Shown here one piece after another: positions 48,660-59,212 of a stretch of 64,000 nucleotides of DNA. The DNA is from Rhynchonema sp. JSB1_4 (taxonomy: Eukaryota > Nematoda > Chromadorea > Monhysterida > Xyalidae). The stretch is taken from positions 1-64,000 of the forward strand of contig JASAMV010003697.1 of the NCBI GenBank assembly GCA_030248065.1, written 5' to 3'. The stretch's first letter is position 1, and every line of letters starts with the position of its first letter. Under the pieces are notes generated by a model. The model was not told where the DNA came from and ran no database searches. It saw nothing but the letters and a program-made list of their open reading frames with translations. Both the position numbers and the translations under genes were made by a program.

Positions 48660-48889
48660 TTACGCGTCACACCACAACACGATCTGAACATTGTGCAATT
48701 TAGACTTTTCTTTCACATACAGAACACCTTCATCGCTGAACACCCATTCACAAAATTTCGAAAATTTGGACACAACAATATCAGCAGGCAAACAATTGTA
48801 CACATCGGACATCAATACGAGGTGATGAGGACAAGACAGAATATTTGCATCTGGGTACCATAACAGCACGGGAATGATCGGAACGAGAA
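48660..48889 (-). CDS. Probable last exon of the mosaic lectin gene
   Basis: The exon is open from a phase-1-compatible AG to a stop at 48660. It reads VLVPIIPVLLWYPDANIL, then LVLMSDVYNCLPADIVVS, KFCEWVFSDEG and VQIVLWCDA. No domain is recognised. About 190 nt past the stop, the minus strand has AATAAA (near 48470), a reasonable poly(A) signal. The acceptor has a poor pyrimidine tract, so this could instead belong to a separate small gene. A short alternative terminal exon at 49491-49418 is also in phase. Confidence 0.4.
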
Positions 48890-51800
48890 CTTTTGCGATT
48901 TGACACAGTAATTTTCAGTACAATAGAGCCAACAGGAAAATGACGGAGACCACAGACGTACATGTGCATCAATTTCATACGCCTAGAGAAAACAATTGAT
49001 CTGATAACACGAACACCAAACAAATCAAGAAGGGATTAATTGAAAAAGAACATTGGAGTTGCATAAAAAAGTTCAGCTTTCGTAGAAAGCATATTATTCG
49101 AGTGATAATAACACAATTGAAATGATTGTCGATCACAGTAAAAATGAAAGTAGGACGCCCCCCAGAATATAGCCCCCGCCCCGGAATAGCCCCCCAGATG
49201 GTGGCCGTGAATTAATGTGCCCCGGGAATAGAGCCTCCTAAAGAAAATCTCCCATTGAGGTGACCATAGGATTGCTGCTATGTATATTACACGGGTTGCA
49301 TACAACATTTGTCACCCGATTAGATGATTAAATTCCCCCTATGTTGATGAATATGCTCGAATGTATGCGATTATGAGAGAATAAGCGCCTGTCGAACGCA
49401 CTTCTTGGAACACTTTCTCAGATCTGGATCAGCGAACAACAGAGCGTCCCCACAGCTCTCAACATTGGGTCAGCGAAATTAAATAGGGCCCCTGTATTTA
49501 GGTTTTTACTGTAAACATGCTCTCCTGGACCCCGATTCATTGTAACGTCTGGTACATGGCACCTGGATGTGCAACAAAGCTCAGACAAAAGTGGGTGGCG
49601 TGCGCCCAGTGCAGGCGACAGGTGGCGTTGTAGGTGAAGAAGGTGTACGTGGCGCACCACGATTCCCGCGCACACAACATCATGCAATCACCCTGTCGAT
49701 TGGCTGTTTTGTCCGCTCCGATCTCCGTGCCCACTCCCATTTGGTCCCTTCTGCCTTGATAGTGACAATCTAAAAGTTATGCGACTGTTTTTTAGAAACA
49801 TTGGACATGTTGTTTTTTTAAATAAATATCTCACTCAGACTAGCACAAGTCGGATAGCCCACTGGCGGGGCGGCTGGCAGGTAGTCGCAAACTGAAATAA
49901 ATAAAGCATGTTGGCAGGCAATGACAACCAGTCAACGTACATACAGTACCACCAATGCAAAGTGTATAACGTTGGCCTGTTCGTCGGCGACTAGGTGTGA
50001 TCATGAACATGTTAGGTACAGGCAAGCAGCAGCTGTTAAAGAGTCTCCGTCGTATTTTACCTCCAAAATGCTCAAAATCGCTTGCTGGCGCAAGCATAAC
50101 CCCCAAAATGACCATTTTTTGCGCTTTCAACACCGATTTTGCTCGATTTTCCTCTAAAAAATTGACCTTTTCTGAACAACCCCCCTGGGTATCCGAGATT
50201 TTTTATTTTAGGGAGCAACCCGCCTGGTATCTGAGATTTTTCATTTTGGGTATCCGGTATCCGAAAATTTTGGATTTTGGGTATCCGGTATCCTGACTTT
50301 TTGATTTCCCAACGACACCAAAGCTAATAACAGTTAACGATTATTTATGTATTTGCCTGCCGTGCCGGACCAGGAAGGCCAGGAAAGTGATCCAACAAAC
50401 AGCAAAGCAAAGATGGCGCATGCAAATATCGATTGACTCCGTGCTTTTCGCCGGCGGCCAGTGCCGGACACTTGGCTGCTGCTCGCCTACGCATACATAA
50501 CACGCTACAGTCCCGCTGCCGGCACACACAGGTCCATGTTGCACTTAGCATTGGTGGTACTGTATTTTTTCCAGTCAAATTTTGCCCCAACCTGACACAC
50601 AATCCCAGCTGGCCAGACTCCAGGTGTTATGCGCGCTGCAAGTCACAGTCTGATCGGCCGCGTACAACGTCGTTCCTCCGTCAGGGGTCAGGTACTTGGG
50701 CGTGTATCCATCGGAGCACTGCACCTGTGCTGTGCTGCCAACAAGGGTGAGCGCGGTGGAGGAGTACTCATTCGCGTACAAAACAACTGCGGTGCCAGTG
50801 ACTGTGATTGATCTCGCGCACGCTGCAATCGGCGTGCATTCACGCTATTAATATAACCGTGTCAAGCATTTGGCATCTGTTTTCTGACGGTATGGTGAAC
50901 TAACCGGACACGCAATTCCAGGTAGTTTGATTCCACGTGTTGCCCGCATTGCAATTCACCGACACTGCAGCGGCATAGTGCAGTGTGTTGTCAGTCAGGT
51001 ATTTGTTCGTGTATCTGCAGAGAACGTAATGTATTCCCAACGACCAAAGCAGGTTACATTGCGTTCTTCAGTGCATACTGTATACATACCCGTCACTGCA
51101 CGACAATTGCACGTCATTGTTGACCAGGGTCATTGTCGACGATCCAGCTTCCTGTGAGTACGTGGCTGTTGCCGTGCCGGACACAGTAATCGAACGTGGG
51201 CATGCTGAAGCAATATGCTTTATGACTTGTGCATATGCCTTGTGGTTATAACCATGAAAAGTAAAACGAAACGAAACGAAAGCTAATCAGATGTTCGTCT
51301 TTCAGTCGACCCATGCGAAGCATGCCTGCGAAGTAGACGTCCACCGAGCTCACCGTCAAGACAATCCATCTGCTGTCCTATTGTCCAAACAGACGTCGAT
51401 TGACATGTCAGTGTTTGAGCGGTGTTGTAATAGTTGGCGCTGATGTCCGCCGCCAACACCTGACCACACGCAATGAGTGTGTTTTTTCACAATGTTAGCC
51501 AGTAGGTTGCCATCACCACACCAGTGCACAATCGGACGCACCTTGCCAGCACCGATGCCAGTGCATGTCACCGATGCAGTGTTGCCCTGCGTTGCCACGT
51601 TCGATCCGCCGTTGTGCGTGATGCCGGCGGTGCCGACAACCAACGAGCACACTTGACAATTCGTACATGATTGGACATGTGTTTTTAACCCCCCCCCAAT
51701 GTGTCTTGCGCTCACAAACCGATTTCCAAATACCAAACATGAGTGTTGCTGTCCGCCCAGGGGTTGTTGCGCACATCATTGTTAGTCGTCCAGGCGATTG

Positions 51801-54800
51801 GCACGCGCAACCGGTCGTTGACAATCACCAGCTCGGTGCTAGAGGTCAGGCCAAGATCGTCGATCATCAGCAGTTGATTGGTGCCGCTGTTGCAGGTGTA
51901 TTGTTGCCAATGTTTGGTCGTACCACCACCATAATCATCCATGCATTTTAGACTCTGTAAACCCGTTTGATCAGAGGAAAGATTAAGAAACTGAACCGTT
52001 CAGAGGTCATCCTAACTAACGTTCATGTTTTTCATCACAAATTTGCCGCCTGCTGCAACGAATTCCCATATCATATGCTCGCCTCCGGTCCACGGTTCAG
52101 CGTAAATCCAGTTCCCGTCATTCACACCAGCTCCTGTTACTGATATTACCTGAACACAACTTAGTTTGATCATGGCACTGTACTTTTGCCATACTCACCA
52201 TAATATACTGCACGTGATTTAAAAGACATTGTTCTTTGTTGGTAATCCCATCGCTTGCACAAAGAGTTCTCAGCAATGACTAACGCATGAACTCACCCTT
52301 GTGTTATAAGCCACATTGCGGACACGATATTTGATACCCGTAGTGGGCGCTCGTGTTTGCTTGAAGTGAGCTGCAACAAGAACAAGAATGACTGAGCCGC
52401 TTGAGACAACAGGTGACCCCAACAATAACAGAAGCCTTTTTTGATACGGTTGGATCGCGGCCGTTGACCAAGATCGAGAGATATATTTTACTTCGATCAG
52501 CAGCCCAGGCGATCTGCCACACATGTTTGTAATATGTTGGCATTTTTCTTCAGAATGCGGTACGCCAGTGATTCGCTTTAGCTGACGGGCTACTGACTGT
52601 TCCATGAAGGACCTTTAGTGTGACCTGTTTGGTTGGCAGGTTGCCGGCAACTTAAACCGGGCAACCGGATATCGCATGCTCTCAGAATCCGGCCTTTCGC
52701 AATAAAATGTGACTATATGCGATGAGTGATCACAAAAACATCGTTCAAACAAATTGAAATGCGTTTAAATTGTGAGAATTAATTTTTAAAAATTTGCTTT
52801 TGGGAACAAACTCGAGCTTGTGCCGACTTACGCTCCCCCTTTTGATCAGGCAACGGCAGAACATTTAGTAGGGAATCCAACCAGCTCGTCAACCAACAGC
52901 CACGTGTGAAATGTTTCACAAAGGTTTCATCTGTCAGCGAGCTGGTTCTTGTCTCAGTCTCACTGCCTTTCATGATCAAAAGGGTGAGCGTAAGTCGGCA
53001 CAAGCTCGCGTTTGTTCCTGAAAGCACCCTTTCAAAGACAAGTTCTGACAGTTTTAACGTGGTTTGTCTCGTTTGATCGTTGTTTTCGTGACAGTTGGAC
53101 ATAAGCAGTCTAACTGCGTAGTAAAAAAGCAAGCATGAGATATACGGTTTCCCGCTTTAAAGGCCACCTAACTGGTCTAATGTTGCATGGCCCATTTGTC
53201 AAAGCAGTATCGCGGTGCCACATTAGCATCATAAGTATACTCTGATAATACTTTTGAGGGAAACATTTCAAACGCGTTGCCTGATCCGTAAAGCTCACCT
53301 AGCTCGTGCAGCCAGCTGAGTTTCGCAGCATTTCGCAAATCACAACGTTATTCTTGTGTGTTGAGCAGCTGGCAGTCACGTGACAGCTGCAGCTAATACA
53401 CGCATAATGCGCTTGGCGGATCAGGCAACGCGTTTAAAAAGTTTCTTCCAAGAGTATTGTCAGATTCGGGAAAATTTTACCAAATTTGCCCAAAAAATGC
53501 GCAAAAACGCGAAAAAATGCAACTTTAATTGACAAGTCGCTTTTGTGACTTGCTTTGCATCACTTATGATGGGTGTTTACGCCATTTCGGTGCAATCCAA
53601 CAGTCTGTGCTTGATATGGACCGATGATTGCTGCCCTATGGTATCAGACACAACAGTTTGTGGTCGAATAAGATTCACTCATAAACCACACAGAATTGAG
53701 AATATAAGCTGCAGAAATACTTGTCGGGTAGCTGAATCAGTCGTATGCAGGGTTGGGCAAAAAACGTTTTTTTTCAAAAAATCGTTTTTTTTTAAAAACG
53801 TTTTTTTTAAAAAAAACGGTTTTTTTAAAACGCCCAGATGACCAAAATATGCCCCCAAAAAATTGGAAAACGCTCATGTTGGGAAGGAAACGTGGTTAAA
53901 TGAAGTCATTCTATGTGTTCTGAGGCAAAATAAACAGGTTTCAACCCTTTTCTAGCGAGTTGCTAAGATCCCATATCAGACCCGCATCGTGGGACCAACT
54001 TTGGCCGGGGTCATCACTGAAAGTCAAACTCCGTATATCGACGTATCTCGACAAAGTAAAAATTGGTCGAAAATTTTTTGAAAAAAATGGGACAAAAAAT
54101 TGATTTTCCTTGATAATCAGGGTACTTTCCCTGAAAAATCAGGGAAAATCAAGGAAATTCAGGATTTAAAAAAAAAACGAAAAACGACCCAGGCGTTTTT
54201 TTTAAAAAAAAACGTCGTTTTTTTTAAGAAAAAACGCCGTCGTTTTTTTTTTGCCCAACCCTGGTCGTATGTGACCGACCTGATTGGGTATGACATCAAA
54301 GAACCATGTAGGTACATACATTGCATATTGTGTCCCATGTATCACGAGAAGGTATAATAACATTATTTGGGGCATCTTAGGTACGAAATACTTGCCCCAA
54401 AGGTGATTTTGTGAAGAAAAGTTTTCGACCCTTGAGAAAAAATGACAAAAAATAACCCCCAAAAAGGCTATTTTTGGACGTTTTATAACATTTTGTTCCC
54501 CCGAAAAAATTTAAAAGAAAATTAAAAAAATTTTTGCAAGAACTTTCTTCTAAAAAAGTTTCTATTAAAAATTTTTTTGCCCAACTCTAGATCGCTGAAG
54601 TTTCTAATCAAGATGCATGACATGTCTCTCAGCGTTGATCTGTAGCCGAGATCCAAGCTCATCAATAAAATGTTTCCTTTTTTCCTGGGTCACCCAACCC
54701 TGGATTCATACAGTCGTAGGGTGCACCGTGGATCCGAAAAAGCACTTACGATACTCGCAGATGAACCAAGCCGTATTCCCGCATCCCCAGTCGTTCATGC

Positions 54801-57800
54801 AGTTATACGTCATTTGCCCACAGTCCTCAACACCTGTGTTTCAAATAATTAGCGTCACATGTTGGAACTCCTAATTGCACTTTTTTTAATTCAGGCGTGA
54901 AACGTTTGGTTGTTCAAGCGCAGGTATTCCAGATATTACACACATATACTCTGACAATTCTTTTGGGAGAAACTTTTCAAACGCGTTGCCTGATCCGTAA
55001 AGCGCATGATGTGTGCACTGGCTATAGCGGTCACGTGACTTCCGTAGCCAGTGCACGCATAATGCGCTTTACGGATCAGGTAACGCGGTTGAAAAGTTTC
55101 TCCCAAAATAATTGCCGGAGTATACCTGCTTCGTTTGGTTCCCCGGCACACCACGGAGCGCCCGACATCGTCAACTCTTTGGCGTTGACATTTTCGTACC
55201 AAACCCAGCCGCCAGCAGGTTCGCAGCAATACGGTTGATGTGCTGCCACAATTACAGATCCGCCGGTCTAAAAGTGTTTGTGCATTGTCCGTTATTTGTC
55301 GCGTTGAAATGCAAAACGCGTATTTTCATTTGCTTTTTGAGCAAATTTCTGCACCACCGGTCGAGGCTTTGCGTTTTTATCTTGCGTATAGCACGTGCTG
55401 ATAGCTACAGTAGCGTATCCGCAACCAAAATTTTGGGGAGCTGTGGATGAGAACTCATCATTGTCCAGTGCTCGTCTCCTTCGAAAACTGCCTTTTAGTC
55501 AATGCTTTTCCGCTTACGTTTTCTCTCAACCGACAAAGTTGGGCTGGAGCCTCTTCTGTTTTTGGCGATTTGCTGCTGGCGCTTTTGTCACTGGCAAGGC
55601 TCAGGGTGCCATTGTGCAATCTGGCATTATGGGCACCAACTGCACCCACATATCCAACGCAATGCGTGCCCACAAGCAGAATCGGATTAAAGAAAATTTT
55701 TATTGTCAAACCTTTCTAAATTTTTTTTAAATTGTTACTTTTTTGATCCAACCCTGCCCACAAGCAGGCTACAAGAAATAAAAATTCCCCAAGCGGCACG
55801 AATGAAATACGGTTCCCTGGCTGATTGACATAAAAGAACGATACTAGATTGCAGCATTTTGTTGATGCTAGCACTGCAATAAACGTATGTAAGTGTTTTC
55901 TGAGCTGTTTGATGCCGAACAGCAGATATTGAACCATACGTAACAAGGCACAGAAAGGTTCCACCAAGAATTGGTCAGACGGTAAGGTGCTTTGAGGGCA
56001 CGCCCTTGCCGCATGCCACAGAATACATTTCACCAAAATGCATGTCGTGTTCGGTATTGCCGTTCACAGACGCGTAAACAGGTCTAAAAATGAAGCATGG
56101 ATAGGCTCACGTGTAATTTTTTGTCAAAAAATTGGCTAACATGACCCAAATTATAAAATTCCGCGTAGAAGGTGCTTTTTAAATCACCCTACGGGGGAAA
56201 TTTCGATCAGTTTAAAAAAGTTACGATCGAAAAAATTAAAAATTTTTGCTAAAAAATTTATTTTTTTAGCTAAATTTCATGTTGTCTGCTTTACTTCGTT
56301 CAGCCGCAAGGACACTTAAAGCGGGAAACCGTATGTCCAACGGTCACAAAAACAACGATCAAGCGAGATAAACCACGTTAAAACTGTCAGAATTTATTTT
56401 TGAAAAGTTGCTTTCAGTAACAAACGCGAGCTTGTGCCGACTTACGCTCACCCTTTTGATCATGAAAGGCAGTGAGACTGAGACAAGAACCAGCTCGCTG
56501 ACAGATGAAAGCTTTGTGAAACATTTCACACGTGGCTGTTGGCAGTTGAGCTGGTTGGATTTCCTGCTAAATGTTCTGCTCTTGCCTGATCAAAAGAGTG
56601 AGCGTAAGTCGGCACAAGCTCGCGTTTGTTCCTGAAAACAAGATTTTAAAAATTAATTGTGACAATTTTAACGTGTCTTATCTTGTTTGAACGTTGTTTT
56701 TGTGATCGCAGATTATATACAGTGAGATTTTATTGCGAAAGGCCGGATTCTGAGAGCATGCGATATCCGGTTGCCCGGTTTAAGGCTGTAAAGTTTGAAA
56801 ATAAAGCTGGAGACGATTGCTCGTTTTTTGGGCAATTGCACAAACCCGCAGCTGCTTACACGCAGCCAGTATTAGCCGATCAGCTGCACACTGTTTTGCG
56901 GGCTGTTTAAAAATCTAATACCCCAGCCAAAAAATTGGCCGCGTGTAGGATTGTTTTAACGATGGCTGTTTGCCCTTAATTTTGTGTGCTACTGCTCTGC
57001 ATATTGTGCTTGGTCATTATTGTAATAACTCTTATAAATTACGAAACATAAAGCTGAACCAGGGCAAAGACCAGCCGCAGCGTGATGCACGCACGCGCAC
57101 GCGCCACAGTGTGTAATGCACGGGCGCTTGCGTCAAGCGTGACGTGGTTAATAGACAACTTTCATATACCCTATAGGGTTTTCTGATGCGCTGAATTCAT
57201 ATCTGGAGTTAAAAATAAACAAATAAACGCTAAAAGTGGCGAATCATGGAATCCCGTAGTTTTGCGTTCCCAAAAGTGCCTTTGATGTCGACTCGTTGAT
57301 GCATACCGACTTGGCGTTCTAAAAATGAAAAAAAATATGTTTCAGTCTCATTTGATAACAACTGACATTAATATGCGATCAAGTTTAGGCTCCGGTAGCA
57401 ATTCGACATTTTGCAAAAAAAACTTTTGTGCACAATAATGCGTGCAAATTCGTCTTTTGTCAATTTTAGCGTTTATTTGTTTATTTTTGACATCAGATGT
57501 GAATTCAGCGCGTCAGAAAACCCCACAGGGTATATCAAAGTTGTCTATTAACCACGTCACGCTTGACGCAAGCGCCCGTGCATTACACACTGTAGCGCGT
57601 GCATCACGCTGCTGCTGGTCTTTGCTCTGGTTCAGCTCTATGTTTCGTAATTTACAAGAGTTATTACAATAATGACCAAGCATAATATGCAGAGCAACAG
57701 CACACAAAAATTAGTGGCAAACAGCCATCGTTAAAACATTCTTACATGCGGCCAATTTTCGGCTGGGGGCATTAGATTTTTAAACAGCCAGCAAAATTGT

Positions 57801-59212
57801 GTGCAGCTGATCGGCTAATACTGGCTGCGTGTAAGCAGCTGCGGGTTTGTGCAATTGCCCAAAAAACGGGCAATCGTCTGCAGCTTTATTTTCAAACTTT
57901 ACAGCCTTAAATGTCCTTGCGGCTAAACGAAGTAAAGCAGACAACATGAAATTTAGCAAAAAAATAAAATTTTTTAGCAAAAATTTTTAATTTTTCGATC
58001 GTAACTTTTCTAGCTGATTGGAATTTTCCCCCGTAGGGTGATTTATAAAGCGCTTTTTACGCAGAATTTTATAATTTGGGTCATGTTAGCCAATTTTTGG
58101 AGGAAACAGTTACACATGAGCCTATCCAATGCTTCATTTTTACACCTGTTTACGCGTCTGTGAATAGCAAACCGAACACGACATGCATTTTGGTGAAATG
58201 TATTCTGTGGCATGCGGCAAAGGCGTGCCCTCAAAGCACCCACCGTCTGACCAATAACATTGGTATTTTTGCTTCCGTGCAGCCCTCAAGGCAACCCAGA
58301 CACGTATTATGTGGCATTTGAGAGTGAAATACCGCTGAAATACAATTTTTTCTTGATGAATGTTAGTCCCATCCATCGGTCACATAAAAACAGGGGGTCA
58401 GAATTTTTGTGGACAGTGTTGTACTATAAGCAGACGATCCGACCGTGGCCAGGCTCTTAAGTAAAGACTGGACAGGAACGCATTTCCGTTCAACAGCATG
58501 ACGTACAGTATGCATACCGTTCGCATTGTATTATAGTCCTTCATTTTATTCTCGGTCCAAACAAAGTATACAGCAAATGTTTCATCGCAACAGCAGCCAT
58601 AAAGTAACACACGCATGTTTCGAGCCACGTTGTCGACCTGTTGGTTATCATCCACGACGATGACTGCTGTTTTCAAGGCGTTGAAACATTTTCTGCATAC
58701 CGCCTCGGGACTGTTATAAAACGGAAAGACTATACTTACCTGGCCCACTGCATTGAGGTATATATCTTGCCAATCAGCGAGTGCCATAGTCACTGCTGTC
58801 AACTCGCCGTAACCAACGCCTGATATCTGAGGCTGAAACGAGCGGCTGCTTGTATCGTGTCACACCGATGCGTCTGCTTCCCTAACAGCACACACTAACC
58901 TGGCAAATGTTTTCAGCTTGATCACGAGTTCGGCCATAGTGATGACCGACGTAACAATGTCCGTCAGCCGATCGGAAATATCGCGTGGTTCCGCCTCCGT
59001 TCGAGCTGCAGCTGCTGCTGTACGCTGTAATCAGAGCATTAAAAAGTGCAAACATTTTGTTTGACTCCTTGCCATAACCTGACATTGTAACGAAACGACA
59101 ACTAACCGAGTTCGTCCGTGGGGCTGAGCAGCATCAAAGACACAAGGACAATACGATAGCAGCACCACAAGGTCGATTGTCGAGATTTTGGAGTCATTCT
59201 TCCCGTTTGCAT
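48660..59212 (-). CDS. Mosaic lectin: CTLD, beta-trefoil-like, three sushi, PAN-like
   Basis: Seventeen minus-strand exons join with matching phases into about 750 residues: 59212-59107, 59024-58896, 58819-58740, 58637-58518, 55267-55126, 54833-54750, 52370-52297, 52268-52199, 52139-52021, 51954-51720, 51651-51542, 51459-51354, 51204-51090, 51014-50905, 50822-50592, 49754-49563 and 48889-48660. Order of modules: hydrophobic signal (IVLVSLMLLS), C-type lectin domain, ricin-B-like beta-trefoil segment, three sushi domains, PAN/Apple-like domain, C-terminal segment. Module borders are phase 1, the classic arrangement of shuffled extracellular modules. The product is probably a secreted or surface glycan-recognition protein; an immune or adhesion role is inference. 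The block from CTLD to sushi 3 is well supported; the last exon is less sure, with an alternative short end at 49491-49418. The largest intron (58517-55268) holds a 2.3-kb palindrome. Confidence 0.8.
49563..49754 (-). CDS. Mosaic lectin exon 16: PAN/Apple-like domain
   Basis: This 192-nt exon enters and leaves in phase 1. It reads GVGTEIGADKTANRQGDC, then MMLCARESWCATYTFF and ATCRLHWAHAT. The spacing C-x3-C-x5-C, an aromatic strand and a further cysteine fit the central hairpin of PAN/Apple domains, which bind proteins or sugars. The acceptor is taken after atcaag at 49755; an AG 4 nt further in would break the frame. Confidence 0.65.
50592..51651 (-). CDS. Mosaic lectin exons 11-15: three sushi (CCP) domains
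   Basis: Sushi I (51651-51542 and 51459-51354) has VCSLVVG, SVTCTGIG, TLTCQSTSVW and MDC. Sushi II (51204-51090 and 51014-50905) has ACPRSITV, VQLSCSDGYTNKYLT, VSVNCNAGNTW and NCVS. Sushi III (50822-50592) has ACARSITV, AQVQCSDGYTPKYLT, VTCSAHNTW and WDCVS in a single exon. Each has the four framework cysteines and the tryptophan before the fourth. II and III are clearly related to each other. I and II are split by an intron after the second cysteine, while III has lost or never had it. All enter and leave in phase 1. Confidence 0.9.
51720..52370 (-). CDS. Mosaic lectin exons 7-10: ricin-B-like beta-trefoil segment
   Basis: Four exons in consistent phase. They include IKYRVRNVAYNTR, GNWIYAEPWTGGEHMIWEF, GGKFVMKNMN and then SLKCMDDYGGGTTKHWQQY with TCNSGTNQ. 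The run of cysteine, acidic residues, glycines, WQQYTCN and NQ resembles a ricin-B (QxW) repeat of the beta-trefoil fold, a carbohydrate-binding module. The remaining repeats are less clear and the third Q-x-W tryptophan is not seen. The first exon splices in frame from the CTLD exon ending at 54750. A different beta-rich lectin fold is the main alternative. Confidence 0.55.
52656..53156. mobile_element. TTAA-flanked family J element
   Basis: ACCGGGCAACCGGATATCG and the opposite end CGGTTTCCCGCT lie between two TTAA sites (52652-52655 and 53157-53160). The interior carries its own hairpin. Reversed copy at 56320-56779. Confidence 0.85.
53237..53470. mobile_element. Family K hairpin
   Basis: Arms carry aaacgcgttgcctgatccg and its inverse. 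A related hairpin lies at 54948-55124. Confidence 0.75.
53748..54263. mobile_element. hAT-type MITE, family C, full copy
   Basis: 516 bp with CAGGG...CCCTG ends and perfect 8-bp flanks GTCGTATG (53740-53747 and 54264-54271). Confidence 0.92.
54750..55267 (-). CDS. Mosaic lectin exons 5-6: C-terminal CTLD half with EPN motif
   Basis: Exon 5 (55267-55126) carries GGWVWYENVNAKE and APWCAGEPNEAG. Exon 6 (54833-54750) continues EDCGQMTYNC, NDWGCGN and AWFICEY. This is the conserved long-loop and C-terminal part of the C-type lectin fold. The EPN triplet is the one that in calcium-dependent C-type lectins goes with mannose-type specificity. The usual WND triplet is here NDW, so calcium and sugar binding are plausible but unproven. 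The 292-nt intron between the two exons contains a 175-bp hairpin element. Confidence 0.88.
54948..55124. mobile_element. Family K hairpin between CTLD exons 5 and 6
   Basis: A palindrome of about 175 bp (acgcgttgcctgatccgtaa and inverse) fills most of the 292-nt intron and ends within 2 bp of the exon 5 splice donor. Confidence 0.85.
55760..55955. repeat. Diverged arm of the 21.8-kb hairpin element
   Basis: Shares ggttccctggctga, taaaagaacgatacta and tctgagctgtttga words with 21808-21989. Confidence 0.65.
55970..58255. mobile_element. 2.3-kb foldback element in the largest lectin intron
   Basis: Ends ATTGGTCAGACGGT and inverse. The left arm (55970 to about 57240, with a 464-bp insertion) matches the right arm (about 57462-58255) inverted, with a loop of about 220 bp. 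Mirror-image ORFs (aatt gcacaaacccgcagct region) are palindrome artefacts. It lies wholly between lectin exons 4 and 5. Confidence 0.88.
56320..56779. mobile_element. TTAA-flanked family J element inside the palindrome
   Basis: Inserted in the left arm with TTAA at 56316-56319 and 56780-56783. The right arm at about 57903-57915 has the uninterrupted site with one TTAA, which confirms the target duplication. Confidence 0.9.
58518..59212 (-). CDS. Mosaic lectin exons 1-4: signal peptide and N-terminal CTLD half
   Basis: Exon 1 (59212-59107) starts at an ATG and holds a basic segment then a hydrophobic core, a signal peptide or signal anchor. Exon 2 (59024-58896) opens the lectin domain: RYFRSADGHCYVGHHYG, then RTRDQAENICQ. 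Its donor is taken at 58895 (gtgtgt) and not 58899, because only this keeps phase 1 into exon 3 (GYGELTAVTMALADWQD). Exon 4 (58637-58518) begins VDNVARNMRVLLYG and contains CCCDETFAVYFVWTENK. A shorter start at the second methionine (MTPKS) is possible. Confidence 0.8.

Larger units (their letters stand above)
52371..54749. other. Repeat-filled intron of the mosaic lectin gene
   Basis: This intron separates the CTLD from the trefoil exons. It holds a TTAA element (52656-53156), a hairpin (53237-53470) and a family C MITE (53748-54263). A coding-like stretch at about 52430-52550 has no compatible splice phases. Confidence 0.6.

Noticed and set aside
52430..52560. Coding-like minus-strand stretch (YYKHVWQIAWAADRSKIYLS) in the mosaic lectin
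   Set aside because: No acceptor and donor with matching phases were found. The exon ending at 54750 joins directly to 52370 in phase 1. It might be a decayed exon.
52779..56635. A conserved 75-117-codon ORF shared by 52779-53132 (-) and 56408-56635 (+)
   Set aside because: Both lie inside copies of the TTAA-flanked family J element, and the frame crosses its internal hairpin. More likely repeat sequence than a gene.
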